NCBI GenBank assembly: GCA_016195965.1
Contig: JACPYR010000045.1
Span: 1 to 53,634, forward strand
Length of the DNA stretch: 53,634 bases
Reading direction: 5' to 3'
Origin: Nitrosomonadales bacterium
GTDB lineage: Bacteria; Pseudomonadota; Gammaproteobacteria; Burkholderiales; Gallionellaceae
The notes under the pieces were generated by a model. That model searched no databases and was not told where the DNA came from. It saw only the letters and a list, made by a program, of their open reading frames with translations. Each line of letters opens with the position of its first letter. The first letter of the stretch is position 1. This document shows positions 35,677 to 46,196 of the stretch, piece after piece. The position numbers and the translations under genes are program-made.

Positions 35677-37063
35677 CATCCGCCACAGCCTCCGTTTTCG
35701 TCTGGCAATCACATTCGCTGTGTTTGGAGCCTTGATTGGTTTGTTGCTGTCGATGGGGCTTTCATTCGCGGCACATAAACTGGGTGAGCGCTTGATGGAT
35801 GAGACATTGAGCGCGGAAATAGAAGACTTTCTTTCGCGTCGCGCGCACAATCCCCATGCTTTGCTACCGGCCACTATCAGCGTTCGCGGCTTTGTTCATA
35901 TGCGGGATAATGTATCGGAAGATATTCCGCCCGGCCTGCTCAGACTCGCGTCCGGCAGATATGAATTAACGCTTGACGATGTTCCCTATCGGGTTGCCGT
36001 TGTCGACAAGAACGGCGAGCGCTATTTCATGCTGTTCAATGAAACACAGCAACGCCATCGGGAGCAGCAATTTTTGATTTATCTGATAATTGGAGCGGTT
36101 GTCACAACGCTTATTTCGGCTGTAATCGGCTGGATATTGGCCGGAAGAGTGGTGGCGCCTGTTGCTGAACTGGCGCGGCGAGTGAGTGCGGCAAAGCCCG
36201 AGGATGAAGTGCATGACGTCGCAAATGGGTTTGCCGATAACGAAATCGGCAAACTTGCCAGGGTGTTCGATGGTTACCTTACGCGCATGAGGTCCTTCAT
36301 TGATCGGGAACGGGCATTCACGCTGGATGTCAGCCATGAACTCCGGACGCCGCTAGCCATTGTGCAGGGTGTAGTGGAACTCATGGAGGATGACCAGACG
36401 CTAGACGATAGGCACCAAGAGCGCGTTGCGAGGGTTAGGCGCGCCAATAGGGAAATGACGGATATCACATCGGCATTGCTCTTGATGGCAAGGGAAAAAG
36501 TCCTGACCGAACCGGCTGTGAAAAGCTGCGATGTATGGAAGCTGGTTGAAGATACCGTAGAAGCGCACCGCTATCTGTTGAATGATAAGACCCTCGTTGA
36601 GCTGGTTTGCAAAAGTTGTCCGTATATCGAGGCGGAGCGCGTGCTTCTGGGCATCGTGGTAGCCAACCTGATCAGGAATGCTTTTGCGTATACCGATTCT
36701 GGGAAGGTTACCGTTCTGTTGGATGACAATACCCTTACCGTAATGGACACAGGTCCAGGCATCGCCAAGGAAGAGATCGGGAAAATTTTCCAGCGCCAAT
36801 ACAAGGGTTCCGGAAGCACGGGTTCTGGAATCGGCTTGTCGCTCGTCAAGCGCATCTGTGATCAGTATGGGTGGCGGGCTATCGTAGAGAGCACCGTTGG
36901 CCAAGGTACCACGGCACGATTAATTTTTTCATCACCCGGCGCAGCTTCGCTTGAGGGCTCTTCTACAAATGCGGAATTTCGGAATGCAGCGCAAGGCGCG
37001 CTGAGCGCTGCAACCGAGAAAACGAGCGCGGCGAGTTTCGGCGGAGACGTCATCTTCAGGTAA
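35669..37063 (+). CDS. Sensor histidine kinase
   Basis: A 464-residue inner-membrane kinase with two membrane helices (about 13-35 and 138-160) enclosing a periplasmic domain of about 100 residues. HAMP follows, then the H-box FTLDVSHELRTPLAIVQG (His223), an N-box VANLIRNAFAY and the ATP-lid motifs VMDTGPGIAKEEIGKIF and GSGIGLSLVKRI. About 45 residues of low-complexity Ser/Ala-rich sequence follow the ATPase domain, which is unusual. ATG 35669 overlaps the regulator stop and is preferred to TTG 35651. It pairs with the regulator at 35005. Confidence 0.9.
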   Translation: MRNIRHSLRFRLAITFAVFGALIGLLLSMGLSFAAHKLGERLMDETLSAEIEDFLSRRAHNPHALLPATISVRGFVHMRDNVSEDIPPGLLRLASGRYELTLDDVPYRVAVVDKNGERYFMLFNETQQRHREQQFLIYLIIGAVVTTLISAVIGWILAGRVVAPVAELARRVSAAKPEDEVHDVANGFADNEIGKLARVFDGYLTRMRSFIDRERAFTLDVSHELRTPLAIVQGVVELMEDDQTLDDRHQERVARVRRANREMTDITSALLLMAREKVLTEPAVKSCDVWKLVEDTVEAHRYLLNDKTLVELVCKSCPYIEAERVLLGIVVANLIRNAFAYTDSGKVTVLLDDNTLTVMDTGPGIAKEEIGKIFQRQYKGSGSTGSGIGLSLVKRICDQYGWRAIVESTVGQGTTARLIFSSPGAASLEGSSTNAEFRNAAQGALSAATEKTSAASFGGDVIFR

Positions 37064-37256
37064 GCTCGGAACCACATATCAAATTGAAGTATGCGCCCTT
37101 AACGTAAACTTGACGTAGATGGCGGTAATATCAAAATCGTCGCTGCTGGGCGCGAAGGCTACTGCTAGGCGAAGGCGGGCATCACCGTATACCAATAGCA
37201 GCGCCGACGGCTGCAGGTGTAATTTTGTATTTAACAGTCAATGAGGGATTAAAGAT

Positions 37257-37799
37257 ATGAAGAAATTAGTTGTCGCTGTTTTGATATCGCTGGCGGTTAC
37301 TGCGTGTGCCACTGCACCCAAGGAAAAGGCCCCTCAGGCCGCGTCGCCAGAGGCGGCCTCCAGCAAGCCAAAGGCTGAGGCTGCACCACAACCCACTGCC
37401 GTCACGCCGCCCATTCATGTCGAATCGGAATCTGAAAAATTGGCGGCGCAGCTGCAAAATCTGGCAAAAAAGAGCGTTTACTTTGATTTCGATGCATTCG
37501 TTGTGAAGCCGGAATACCACGATGTTATCCAACAGCAAGCCGATTTTATCAAGGCCCACCAAGATGAAACCGTCGTGCTGGATGGTAATGCCGATGAGCG
37601 TGGCAGCAATGAATATAACCTTGCGTTGGGTGACCGCCGGGCTGATGCTGTGCGCAAGAATCTTGAATTGTTGGGTGTTGCTGCGGGGAAAATATCTGTC
37701 GTCAGTTTTGGCGAGGAGAAGCCCAGGCTTGCCTGCCATGAAGAAAAGTGCTGGCAAGAAAATCGCCGCGTAGATTTCGTACACAAGTTAAATCCGTAG
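37257..37799 (+). CDS. OmpA/Pal-family peptidoglycan-associated lipoprotein
   Basis: A 180-residue lipoprotein. The lipobox is LAVTAC (Cys17). A proline/alanine-rich linker (20-58) leads to an OmpA-like domain with SVYFDFDAF, LDGNADERGSNEYNLALGDR and ENRRVDFVHK, which bind diaminopimelate in peptidoglycan. Two cysteines near the end (LACHEEKCW) could form a disulphide. It resembles Pal, but no tol genes are nearby, so it may be an additional Pal-like protein. A separate gene after the kinase; AGGGA precedes the start. Confidence 0.85.
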   Translation: MKKLVVAVLISLAVTACATAPKEKAPQAASPEAASSKPKAEAAPQPTAVTPPIHVESESEKLAAQLQNLAKKSVYFDFDAFVVKPEYHDVIQQQADFIKAHQDETVVLDGNADERGSNEYNLALGDRRADAVRKNLELLGVAAGKISVVSFGEEKPRLACHEEKCWQENRRVDFVHKLNP

Positions 37800-37861
37800 T
37801 GTTATAGAAAAATTTTCTGTGTCGGTACACCAGTAACATCTCTACTGTAATTACTCTTAAC

Positions 37862-37886
37862 CCCGGGCAATAATTTATTGCCCGGG
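37862..37886. other. Perfect 25-base palindrome after the Pal-like gene
   Basis: CCCGGGCAATAA and TTATTGCCCGGG form a perfect 12-base-pair stem around a single T, 63 bases after the lipoprotein stop and 18 bases before the DUF202 gene. No U-run follows on the plus strand. It may be a terminator without a U-tract or a protein-binding site. Confidence 0.55.
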
Positions 37887-37903
37887 CTGCATGAAAGAAA
37901 AAT

Positions 37904-38272
37904 ATGTCCGACTTGAATGACCCGCGTGTGTTCTTTGCGGCAGAAAGGACTTTGCTTGCGTGGAACAGAACCTGTTTGACTCTGATGGCGTTCGGGTTTG
38001 TCATAGAACGATTCGGATTATTCATGCGCTTGCTTTTACCCAGTCAGGGTGTGCCGCTTGAAAAGGGCATTTCATTCTGGGTAGGGATTGCCTTTATTCT
38101 ATTAGGGGCATACTCAGCTTGTGCCGCAGCAGTGCAATTCCGAAAAGTACTCAAGACATTGAAGCCGGTTGAAATTCCCGAGAGGTATAACGTCAATAAT
38201 GGCGTCATTGTCAACTTGATGGTTGCGATACTGGGCATTGCATTGACCGTTTACCTTTTTATCATGCAATGA
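37904..38272 (+). CDS. DUF202 (YidH-like) membrane protein
   Basis: A 122-residue inner-membrane protein with three membrane helices. The family signature is at the N-terminus: FFAAERTLLAWNRTCLTLMA, with the conserved R-T-x-L-A-x-x-R/N region followed by GFVIERFG. The family has no firmly known function. A large palindrome precedes it. Confidence 0.85.
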   Translation: MSDLNDPRVFFAAERTLLAWNRTCLTLMAFGFVIERFGLFMRLLLPSQGVPLEKGISFWVGIAFILLGAYSACAAAVQFRKVLKTLKPVEIPERYNVNNGVIVNLMVAILGIALTVYLFIMQ

Positions 38273-38472
38273 GGCAGAGCCTGGGTGCCAGGCGAGCGTT
38301 TATATAGCTGGTTTTAATAACCCATCCGCAAGCGTCCCTATCAACCGGGATGTCCGCGCCAGCGGAATTGTGTATACAGGCATAATGCTCACAGTTGCCG
38401 GGCTGCATATTATGTGGCTGCAAGGGTCAATTCGCCCCGTATTTAATAATTCCATTTAACTGCAAATTTTGC

Positions 38473-38478
38473 TATAAT
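38473..38478 (+). promoter_or_regulatory. Promoter -10 box of the rimP-nusA-infB operon
   Basis: TATAAT in TTTGCTATAATGCGCCGCG, with a weak TTCCAT-like -35 at 38450-38455 (17-base spacing). Transcription would begin near 38485, about 65 bases before rimP. Confidence 0.65.
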
Positions 38479-38495
38479 GCGCCGCGTTTTGAGAT

Positions 38496-38515
38496 GGGCT
38501 TCGAGCCCGTTTTTT
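38496..38515 (+). terminator. Leader hairpin with U-run before rimP (attenuator-like)
   Basis: GGGCT-TCG-AGCCC (38496-38508) is followed by GTTTTTTA. This is a small intrinsic terminator placed between the promoter and the rimP start, about 12 bases into the transcript. NusA is encoded in the operon and influences termination at such hairpins, so autoregulation by attenuation is plausible, but that is inference. Confidence 0.55.
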
Positions 38516-38551
38516 ATTTGTGGGACATATTTTTGTGGTGGCGCTGGTTTT

Positions 38552-38977
38552 ATGGATGTTTTGAAGCTGGTTGAGACGACGGTAAGCGGTTTGGGCTATG
38601 AGCTGGTGGATGTTGAGCGCTCTGGGCGCGGTCTGTTGCGCGTGTTCATCGACAAGCCGGAAGGAATCTCGGTGGATGACTGCCAGACGGTGAGCAATCA
38701 ATTGACGCGGCTGTTTCTGGTCGAGAACGTTGATTATGACCGCCTCGAAGTCTCGTCGCCGGGCCTGGATCGGCCGCTCAAAAAAGAAGCTGATTTTGTG
38801 CGCTTCGCCGGTGAAAAGGCGCAGCTCAAGTTGCGCATGCCGCTGGCGGGACGCAAGAATTTTGTCGGCGTGCTCGGCAAGGTAACGGATGGGATATTGC
38901 AATTGGATGTGGATGGCAGCATGGTAGCAATCGAGCTGTCGAATTTGGATAAGGCGCGTTTAGTGCCGACTTTTTAG
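38552..38977 (+). CDS. rimP: Ribosome maturation factor RimP
   Basis: A 141-residue protein needed for 30S subunit maturation. It shows [34 protein letters not shown] and [18 protein letters not shown], all typical RimP motifs, and the small C-terminal SH3-like domain. ATG 38552 gives the standard N-terminus; the frame from 38477 includes the promoter and leader hairpin and is rejected. First gene of the operon. Confidence 0.93.
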   Translation: MDVLKLVETTVSGLGYELVDVERSGRGLLRVFIDKPEGISVDDCQTVSNQLTRLFLVENVDYDRLEVSSPGLDRPLKKEADFVRFAGEKAQLKLRMPLAGRKNFVGVLGKVTDGILQLDVDGSMVAIELSNLDKARLVPTF

Positions 38978-39042
38978 TTTTTAGTGTTTGGTCACCATTG
39001 ATGCGAATCAGGGTTGAGTCGAGCAAATAGCCGGAGAATGGT

Positions 39043-40515
39043 ATGAGTCGTGAAATTTTGTTGTTGGTGGATGCGTTGTCCCGTGAAAAAAACGTGGATC
39101 GTGAGGTGGTGTTTGAGGCGCTGGAATCCGCCTTGGCCTCCGCGACTAAAAAGCGTTTTGCGGACGAGGCCGACGTGCGCGTGGCGATAGATCGCAATAC
39201 CGGTGCATACGAATCGTTCCGCCGCTGGGAAGTGATGGATGACGAAACCTTTGAGACGCCCGATCTGCATATCAAGTTGGAAGAAGCGCAGAAGCGCGAT
39301 GCCAATATTCAAGTCGGTGGATTTGTCGAAGAGCCGCTGGAGTCGATTGATTTCGGGCGCATAGGCGCGCAGGCCGCGAAGCAAGTGATCTTCCAGAAGA
39401 TCAGGGATGCCGAGCGCGAGCAGGTATTGGCCGACTTCATGGAGCGCAAAGAACATCTGGTGTCCGGAACGGTAAAGCGGCTGGAGCGCGGCAATGCAAT
39501 CATCGAGTTCGGCAAGATCGAAGCCTCGTTGCCGCGCGATCAAATGATCCCCAAGGAAAACATGCGCGTGGGCGATCGGGTCAAGGCGCATTTGTTGCGC
39601 GTGGATCGCAGCGCGCGCGGGCCGCAGGTGATTTTGTCTCGCACCTCGCCTGAGTTGCTGGTCAAGTTGTTTGAACTGGAAGTGCCGGAAATCGAAGAAA
39701 AGTTGCTGGAAATCGTCAGTGCCGCACGCGATCCCGGTTCGCGAGCCAAGATTGCGGTGTTGTCGCACGATCCACGCATCGACCCGATCGGGACTTGTGT
39801 GGGGATGCGCGGTTCGCGGGTGCAGGGGGTGACCAATGAGCTGGCCGGCGAGCGCGTGGATATTATCCTGTGGGCGGAAGATCCGGCCACTTATGTGATC
39901 AATGCGCTGGCACCCGCCGAGGTGAGCAGCATCGTCGTGGATGAAGAGCGACACAGCATGGATGTGGTGGTCGAAGAAGAAAACCTGGCGCAGGCGATCG
40001 GGCGCGGCGGGCAGAACGTGCGTCTGGCCAGTGAATTGACCGGCTGGGAACTTAACATCATGACGGTCGAGCAGTCCAACGCGAAACACAATGAAGAGTT
40101 TTCCAATACGCGTGCCGTGTTCATGGAAAAACTGGATGTGGACGAAGAAGTCGCTGACATCCTGGTTCAGGAAGGTTTCAATACGCTGGAAGAAGTGGCT
40201 TATGTGCCGCTGGAAGAAATGCTGGAAATCGAATCGTTCGATGAAGCGACCGTGAATGAGCTGCGCAGCCGTGCTCGCAATGCCTTGTTGACGGCGGCGA
40301 TCGCCAGCGAAGAGAAAGTGGAGCACGGAATTGAGGATCTGCTCAAGCTGGAAGGCATGGATGAGCAGACTGCGCGCACCTTGGCAGCCAAGGGTATCGC
40401 GACGCAAGAGCAATTAGCAGACCTGGATGTGGATGAATTGGTGGAGCTTACTGGCATGGATAGCGAGCGTGCCAATACTTTGATTATGACGGCGCGTGCT
40501 CCCTGGTTTGCTTGA
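39043..40515 (+). CDS. nusA: Transcription termination/antitermination factor NusA
   Basis: A 490-residue protein. Domains in order: N-terminal RNA-polymerase-binding domain (1-125), S1 (about 135-200), KH1 and KH2 (about 205-345, with [20 protein letters not shown] and [13 protein letters not shown]), and two C-terminal helix-hairpin acidic repeats (about 365-425 and 430-490). It controls pausing, termination and rRNA antitermination. Position between rimP and infB is the conserved order. Confidence 0.95.
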   Translation: MSREILLLVDALSREKNVDREVVFEALESALASATKKRFADEADVRVAIDRNTGAYESFRRWEVMDDETFETPDLHIKLEEAQKRDANIQVGGFVEEPLESIDFGRIGAQAAKQVIFQKIRDAEREQVLADFMERKEHLVSGTVKRLERGNAIIEFGKIEASLPRDQMIPKENMRVGDRVKAHLLRVDRSARGPQVILSRTSPELLVKLFELEVPEIEEKLLEIVSAARDPGSRAKIAVLSHDPRIDPIGTCVGMRGSRVQGVTNELAGERVDIILWAEDPATYVINALAPAEVSSIVVDEERHSMDVVVEEENLAQAIGRGGQNVRLASELTGWELNIMTVEQSNAKHNEEFSNTRAVFMEKLDVDEEVADILVQEGFNTLEEVAYVPLEEMLEIESFDEATVNELRSRARNALLTAAIASEEKVEHGIEDLLKLEGMDEQTARTLAAKGIATQEQLADLDVDELVELTGMDSERANTLIMTARAPWFA

Positions 40516-40570
40516 TTGGCGGTTTGCATAAACAGGGCAGTTTGCTAAACGGGGCGTTAAAAGGATAGTA

Positions 40571-43150
40571 ATGGGAAAATTGAACGTAGCGCAATTTGCG
40601 ACAGAGTTGGGATTGCCGGTTGCCTTGCTGCTTGAGCAGTTGAAGGCGGCAGGCATCACCAAGGAGCAGGAGTCTGATCCGATGTCGGAAAAGGATAAGG
40701 CGAAGTTGCTGGAGCATTTGCGCCAGGCGCATGGTGCAGAAAAGCCCGCCAAAAAAATTACGCTGATCCGCCGCGAAACTACCGAGATCAAGAAGGCCGA
40801 TAGTTCTGGTCGCGCACGCACTATACAAGTGGAAGTGAGAAAACGCCGCGTTGTTGCTCCCACAGCCGCAGCGGAAGCGGCTGCTCTCGCTGAACCGGTT
40901 GCAACGCCGAGCAAAGGAAAAGTTGCCAAGGTTGTAGACGAGCAGGAATTGGCTGCACGCCAGGAAGAAGCGCGCTTGCAGGCAGAATTGGCTGCTCGTC
41001 AGGCCGCCGAAGCACTGGCCAAGCAGGAGCGCAGCAAACGCAAGACTACTCAAAAAACACCCGAGCCCGAGCCGCAGCAGCCTGCTGTGGTGGAGGTAAA
41101 GAAAGTGGAAGAGGCCGCTGCTGTGGCAGCGCCAGCGCCTGCGGTTGATTTGGCCGAGGGCACATTGCACAAGCCCGCACCCAAGCCGGGCGACAAGATA
41201 GCCAAGCCCAGCAAAAAGCCCAAGCCCGAAGTAAAACCCGCTGCATGGGACGAGAAAGGCGCGAAGAAACGAGTGCCCGTCAAGACCGGCGAGAAAACCG
41301 GCACCTGGACAACGCCGGTACGTGCGCCGCGCCACGATAAACACTCCAAGCATGCAGCAGAACCCGAACACGCATTCTCTTTGCCGACCGAGCCCATAGT
41401 GCGCGAAGTGGCGATACCCGAGACCATCACCGTTGCTGAATTGGCGCAGAAGATGTCGATCAAGGCTTCTGAAATCATCAAGGTGCTGATGAAAATGGGC
41501 TCCATGGTGACAATCAACCAGGTGCTGGATCAGGAAACCGCGATGATCGTTGTGGAAGAAATGGGCCATGTCGCGAAACCGGCCAAATTGGACGATCCGG
41601 ATGCCTATCTGGCTGATACCGAGCATCACGATGCTGTTATGGAGTCGCGTGCTCCGGTGGTCACCGTGATGGGTCACGTCGATCACGGTAAGACCTCGTT
41701 GCTCGATTACATACGCCGTACCCGTGTCGCATCGGGCGAAGCGGGCGGCATCACCCAGCATATCGGTGCGTATCACGTCGATACTCCGCGCGGCATGATT
41801 ACCTTCTTGGATACGCCGGGTCACGAAGCGTTTACCGCGATGCGCGCACGCGGCGCGAAGGCGACCGACATCGTTATTCTGGTGGTGGCCGCCGATGATG
41901 GCGTGATGCCGCAAACCAAAGAAGCCATCGCACATGCCAGGGCCGCCAAGGTGCCGCTGGTGGTGGCCGTGACCAAGGTCGACAAACCCGAGGCCAATAT
42001 TGACCGCGTCAAGCAGGAGCTGGTCGCGGAAGGTGTGACGCCGGAAGATTGGGGTGGCGATGCGATGTTCATTGAGGTTTCGTCCAAATCGGGTCAGGGC
42101 ATAGATCAATTGCTGGAAGGCGTGTTGCTGCAGGCGGAAGTGCTGGAATTGAAGGCCCCGCGCGCCACGCATGCCAAGGGCCTGGTGATCGAAGCGCGTC
42201 TGGACAAGGGCAAGGGACCGGTAGCTACCGTGTTGATCCAGTCCGGTACGATGAAACGCGGCGATGCGGTGCTGGTCGGATCGGTATTTGGCAAGGTGCG
42301 GGCGATGCTGGACGAAAACGGCAAGGCTGTCAGCGAAGCCGGCCCGTCTATTCCGGTCGAGATCCAGGGATTGTCCGAAGTGCCCGCTGCCGGTGAGGAG
42401 CTGATGGTTTTGGCCGATGAAAAACGCGCGCGTGAAATTGCGCTGTTCAGGCAAGGAAAATATCGCGGCGTGAAACTCGCCAAGCAGCAAGCGGCCAAGC
42501 TGGAAAACATGTTCGAGCAAATGGCCGAAGGCGAAGTGCGCACCCTTTCGCTGATCGTCAAATCGGACGTGCAGGGTTCTGCCGAGGCGATTGCGCAGTC
42601 GCTGCAAAAGCTGTCTACCAACGAGGTCAAGGTCAACCTGATCCACAACGGGGTAGGGGCGATTTCCGAGTCGGATATCAACCTGGCTCTGGCCTCCAAG
42701 GCCATCGTGATCGGCTTCAATACGCGTGCCGATGCAACGGCACGCAAGCTCGCCGAATCCTCGGGTGTGGACATCCGTTACTACAACATCATCTACGCGA
42801 TGGTGGACGAGATCAAGGCAGCGCTGTCCGGCATGCTGGCTCCCGAGAAGCGCGAAAGCATCATGGGGATGGTCGAAGTGCGCCAGGTATTCACCGTTTC
42901 CAAGGTGGGCACGATTGCCGGTTGCTACGTGCTGGAAGGCATGGTCAAACGCGGGGCAAAGGTGCGCGTGCTGCGCAACAATGTCGTGATACACGACGGA
43001 GAACTGGATTCGCTGAAGCGCTTCAAGGATGACGTGAAGGAAGTGAAAGCCAATTTCGAGTGCGGTTTGTCGGTGAAAAATTTCAACGATCTGGTGGTGG
43101 GCGATAAGCTCGAAGCCTATGAAATCATCGAGGTCGCGCGCGCCCTGTAA
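40571..43150 (+). CDS. infB: Translation initiation factor IF-2
   Basis: An 859-residue GTPase. Residues 1-50 are the IF2 N-terminal domain; a long Lys/Ala/Glu/Pro-rich linker follows to about residue 270. The second N-terminal motif ([20 protein letters not shown]) precedes the G domain with GHVDHGKTS (about 366-374), DTPGHEAF and TKVDKPEAN. Domains II, III and the fMet-tRNA-binding C domain follow and end [12 protein letters not shown]. Its intact P-loop contrasts with the missing one in BipA here. Confidence 0.96.
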   Translation: MGKLNVAQFATELGLPVALLLEQLKAAGITKEQESDPMSEKDKAKLLEHLRQAHGAEKPAKKITLIRRETTEIKKADSSGRARTIQVEVRKRRVVAPTAAAEAAALAEPVATPSKGKVAKVVDEQELAARQEEARLQAELAARQAAEALAKQERSKRKTTQKTPEPEPQQPAVVEVKKVEEAAAVAAPAPAVDLAEGTLHKPAPKPGDKIAKPSKKPKPEVKPAAWDEKGAKKRVPVKTGEKTGTWTTPVRAPRHDKHSKHAAEPEHAFSLPTEPIVREVAIPETITVAELAQKMSIKASEIIKVLMKMGSMVTINQVLDQETAMIVVEEMGHVAKPAKLDDPDAYLADTEHHDAVMESRAPVVTVMGHVDHGKTSLLDYIRRTRVASGEAGGITQHIGAYHVDTPRGMITFLDTPGHEAFTAMRARGAKATDIVILVVAADDGVMPQTKEAIAHARAAKVPLVVAVTKVDKPEANIDRVKQELVAEGVTPEDWGGDAMFIEVSSKSGQGIDQLLEGVLLQAEVLELKAPRATHAKGLVIEARLDKGKGPVATVLIQSGTMKRGDAVLVGSVFGKVRAMLDENGKAVSEAGPSIPVEIQGLSEVPAAGEELMVLADEKRAREIALFRQGKYRGVKLAKQQAAKLENMFEQMAEGEVRTLSLIVKSDVQGSAEAIAQSLQKLSTNEVKVNLIHNGVGAISESDINLALASKAIVIGFNTRADATARKLAESSGVDIRYYNIIYAMVDEIKAALSGMLAPEKRESIMGMVEVRQVFTVSKVGTIAGCYVLEGMVKRGAKVRVLRNNVVIHDGELDSLKRFKDDVKEVKANFECGLSVKNFNDLVVGDKLEAYEIIEVARAL

Positions 43151-43168
43151 TCGGGGCGCATCGCTAAC

Positions 43169-43537
43169 ATGAGCAGCTATGCCAGGACCGACAGGGTGGC
43201 GCAGCAAATGCAGCGGGAGATCGCTGAATTGGTGCGCCTTCGTATCAACGATCCGCGCGTGCGCCTGGTGACCATTACCGGCGTTGAGGTGGCGGGTGAT
43301 TATTCCCATGCCAAAATTTTTTTCACGCGGCTGGACGGTAAACACGAGGAAGCCCAGCAAGGTCTGGAGAGTGCCAGCGGTTTCATACGCAGCCAGCTGG
43401 CGCACAGCATCAAGCTGCGCATCATGCCTCAATTGCATTTCGTTTTCGATTCCTCCGTCGAGCGCGGCAGCCACCTGTCTCAGCTCATCGATCAGGCCGT
43501 TGCCAGCGATCATCATCACGACGACGACAAAAAGTAA
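43169..43537 (+). CDS. rbfA: Ribosome-binding factor A
   Basis: A 122-residue KH-fold protein that binds the 30S subunit and aids 16S rRNA 5'-end maturation. Recognisable elements are RVAQQMQREIAELVRLRINDPR, LVTITGVEVAGDYSHAKIF and the LKLR-MPQLHFVFD-like end. The C-terminus is His/Asp-rich (HHHDDDKK). Start is 19 bases after infB. Confidence 0.93.
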   Translation: MSSYARTDRVAQQMQREIAELVRLRINDPRVRLVTITGVEVAGDYSHAKIFFTRLDGKHEEAQQGLESASGFIRSQLAHSIKLRIMPQLHFVFDSSVERGSHLSQLIDQAVASDHHHDDDKK

Positions 43538-43555
43538 ACACCCGAGGTTGCGCTG

Positions 43556-44473
43556 ATGGCACGACAAAACTTCCGTCCCTTGGACGGTGTGCTGCTGTTC
43601 GATAAACCGCTGGAACTCAGCTCCAACGACGCGCTGCAGAAAGTCCGCCGCCTGTTTCGCGCAGAAAAAGCCGGGCATACCGGCACGCTTGACCCACTGG
43701 CCACCGGCCTGCTGCCGATCTGTTTCGGCGAAGCCACCAAATTTTCCAATGCGTTGCTGGATGCCGATAAAACCTATCGCGCCTTGATGCGTCTTGGCCA
43801 AACCACCACCACCGGCGATGCAGAAGGCGAGATAACGGCTGAGCATCCTGTCAATGTCGCCCGGTCCGACATCGATGCCGTGCTGGGAAAATTTCGCGGA
43901 GAAATTCGGCAGCTACCGCCTATGCACAGCGCGCTCAAGCATCAGGGAAAACCGCTCTACGAGTACATCCGCAAAGGCGAGACGATAGACCGCGAGTTGC
44001 GCGAAGTGGTTATCCACGAGCTGCTGCTGAATGAATTTTCCGGCCATGAAATGGATATCACCGTGCGCTGCAGCAAGGGAACCTACATCCGCACGCTGGC
44101 CGAAGACATCGGCGCGGCACTGGGCTGCGGCGCACATCTGATCGGATTGCGCCGGACCGCAATCGCCCATTTTGATTTAAAGGATGGCTATACCTGGCAG
44201 CAACTGGAGACCATGACAGAAGTCGAGCGCGATGCCTGCATCCTGCCGCTGGAGAGCCTGATGCCCGACATGCCCAAGCTGCAACTGGACGCCGTGCAAA
44301 TCAAACGCCTGGCACAGGGACAAAGACTGGGGCTAGACACCGGATTGCCGGACGGCAAGGTCAGCTTGCAGGGGCCAGAGGGCTTTGTTGGAGTTGGATT
44401 ATTACAAGGACGCCGCCTTGCGCCGGACAGGCTGTTGTCCACTGTTGCCAGGCAGGCTGCCAGTTCGACGTAG
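43556..44473 (+). CDS. truB: tRNA pseudouridine-55 synthase TruB
   Basis: A 305-residue pseudouridine synthase. It has DGVLLFDKPLELSSNDALQK, the catalytic-loop region HTGTLDPLATGLLPICFGEAT with the catalytic Asp, KTYRALMRLG, and RCSKGTYIRTLAEDIG. It forms pseudouridine 55 in the T-loop of tRNAs. Length is normal. Last gene of the rimP-truB operon, 19 bases after rbfA. Confidence 0.95.
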   Translation: MARQNFRPLDGVLLFDKPLELSSNDALQKVRRLFRAEKAGHTGTLDPLATGLLPICFGEATKFSNALLDADKTYRALMRLGQTTTTGDAEGEITAEHPVNVARSDIDAVLGKFRGEIRQLPPMHSALKHQGKPLYEYIRKGETIDRELREVVIHELLLNEFSGHEMDITVRCSKGTYIRTLAEDIGAALGCGAHLIGLRRTAIAHFDLKDGYTWQQLETMTEVERDACILPLESLMPDMPKLQLDAVQIKRLAQGQRLGLDTGLPDGKVSLQGPEGFVGVGLLQGRRLAPDRLLSTVARQAASST

Positions 44474-44546
44474 GCGACACATATCACCTGTGTATAATCC
44501 GAAACCTGTATCAACCCATCTCAATAATGCAGTCTGAGCGAGCCAT

Positions 44547-46196
44547 GTGCTGAATAATGCGATGTTGCCACTTGATCGACTCTCTCCCAACCGCAAGCTG
44601 GCCGCGCTGACAATTTTTACAGTGCTGCTGTTTTTTTTCTGGCGGCCCATTGAGGACTACGACATCTGGTTTTACATGGTGTCGGGTCGGGTCATTGCGG
44701 CCACAGGCCATATTCCGAACACGATGTTCTACCTGCTCCCCATGCTGGGTGAACCGGCTTCCTATATCGAATGGGGATTCGGCCTGGTCAATCACTGGGC
44801 ATACACTCTGGGCGGCTATCCCGGCATGAATGCGCTCAATGCCGTTTTCGGCGCAACTACCCTGTTGGTAGCCTATAGAGCAGCTATCGGTAAAAGCGCG
44901 CTTATGCATCCCGCAGCATTGCTGGCGCTGGCATTGGTTGCAGCGTGGATTACCGCGCGCATCAATTATCGGGCCGAAACGGCGTTGCTGCTTGCCATGG
45001 CGGCAAGCCTGCTGGCACTGGAGAAATTTTCCGAACAGGCAAACTGGCGCTGGCTTATGCCGATTCCTGTCGCCGGCTGGCTGCTGATACAGTTGCACCC
45101 CTCAGTGATTTTTCTGTTGCCGATACTGGGCGCTTACGCAATTGAGTTTCTCATCCAGCCACCGGGTGGGCGAACCAGAGGCTACATCGTATCGGTGTTG
45201 GGCATTGTTGCTGCGGTCACGCTGGCACTGGCCTGCCTCAATCCCTACGGCTGGAGCGAGGTCGTGCTGCCATTGACGGTAATGTTTTCGGCTAAGGATG
45301 CGTGGGCCGACATCACCGAATACATGCCGGTGATGGATACCGAATATGCCTACAGCTTTGTGGCCATGGCGGCGTTGGGCATAGTGGCGCTGATCCTTCA
45401 GCGCGAACGCCGCATCAGCAGCAGTTTGCTGGTGATCATGTTCGGGGCATTCACCTATATCTATGTGCGCAATATCGGGTTGTTTGCGCTGGTGTTGCTG
45501 GGGCCTGTGGTTCGCTGTGGGGTGCGCGTGTTGCCAAATCGAATTCCGCTACGCTGGCAATACCTGGGCGCAGCAGCGGTGCTGGCCGGGATGCTCGCTC
45601 TTCCGCTTGGGCAGGGTAAGCTGGGGGGCGGCACCAAACCTGGGTTATTTCCCGAACAATCCGCCGCCTACCTGAAGCAGCACCTGCCGGGTGGTCACGT
45701 GCTCAATTTTTTCGATTATGGTGGCTATCTGGCCTGGGCGCTGGGGCAGGAGTTCCTGGTGTTCGTCGATGGGCACGACACCACGGTCAATCGCGCGGTG
45801 CAGCTGCATGATGCGATTTTTCGCGCCGATCCGGGCTGGGAAAATATCGTCAACGAATATCGCATTGATGCGATATTCACCCCGACCGTGATGCAATTTT
45901 CCGGTCAGGTTATTCCGTTAATCGAACAACTGTCCAGCAGCGGCGAGTGGCGTCTGGTTGCGCGCGAACCATCCGGCCTGCTATTCCTGCGCGCCGACCT
46001 GCTTGTCGGCAATGAACTCGACAAGCGCCTAGTGTGGCAGCAGATGATAGAAGAAGCCCGGCGCGAGTTGAGCAAATACCCGGATCACCCCGATTCCTGG
46101 GCCGCACTGGCGATGGCATACCAGGCGTTGGGGGATAGTGTAAAAGCCGAAGAAGCGGCGCAGCAATTGCGCAGGCTGCGCGAGCAGACTCGCTAG
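44547..46196 (+). CDS. Polytopic membrane protein, GT-C-like, with short TPR-like tail
   Basis: A 549-residue protein (GTG 44547; ATG 44562 is an alternative) with about eleven membrane segments, a DYDIWFYMVSGRVIA loop after the first helix and a soluble C-terminal part with VLNFFDYGGYLAWALG and VDGHDTT. The last 50 residues (YPDHPDSWAALAMAYQALGD) look like one TPR unit, which the paralogue at 138-1700 lacks. The family is not recognised; an envelope glycan-transfer role is conjecture. Its TAG stop is the first three bases of a MITE-like repeat. Confidence 0.75.
   Translation: MLNNAMLPLDRLSPNRKLAALTIFTVLLFFFWRPIEDYDIWFYMVSGRVIAATGHIPNTMFYLLPMLGEPASYIEWGFGLVNHWAYTLGGYPGMNALNAVFGATTLLVAYRAAIGKSALMHPAALLALALVAAWITARINYRAETALLLAMAASLLALEKFSEQANWRWLMPIPVAGWLLIQLHPSVIFLLPILGAYAIEFLIQPPGGRTRGYIVSVLGIVAAVTLALACLNPYGWSEVVLPLTVMFSAKDAWADITEYMPVMDTEYAYSFVAMAALGIVALILQRERRISSSLLVIMFGAFTYIYVRNIGLFALVLLGPVVRCGVRVLPNRIPLRWQYLGAAAVLAGMLALPLGQGKLGGGTKPGLFPEQSAAYLKQHLPGGHVLNFFDYGGYLAWALGQEFLVFVDGHDTTVNRAVQLHDAIFRADPGWENIVNEYRIDAIFTPTVMQFSGQVIPLIEQLSSSGEWRLVAREPSGLLFLRADLLVGNELDKRLVWQQMIEEARRELSKYPDHPDSWAALAMAYQALGDSVKAEEAAQQLRRLREQTR

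Noticed and set aside
40484..43846. Very long antisense open frame (about 1120 codons) over infB
   Set aside because: It is the complement of the conserved infB-rbfA genes, caused by codon bias. No ribosome site or recognisable domain.
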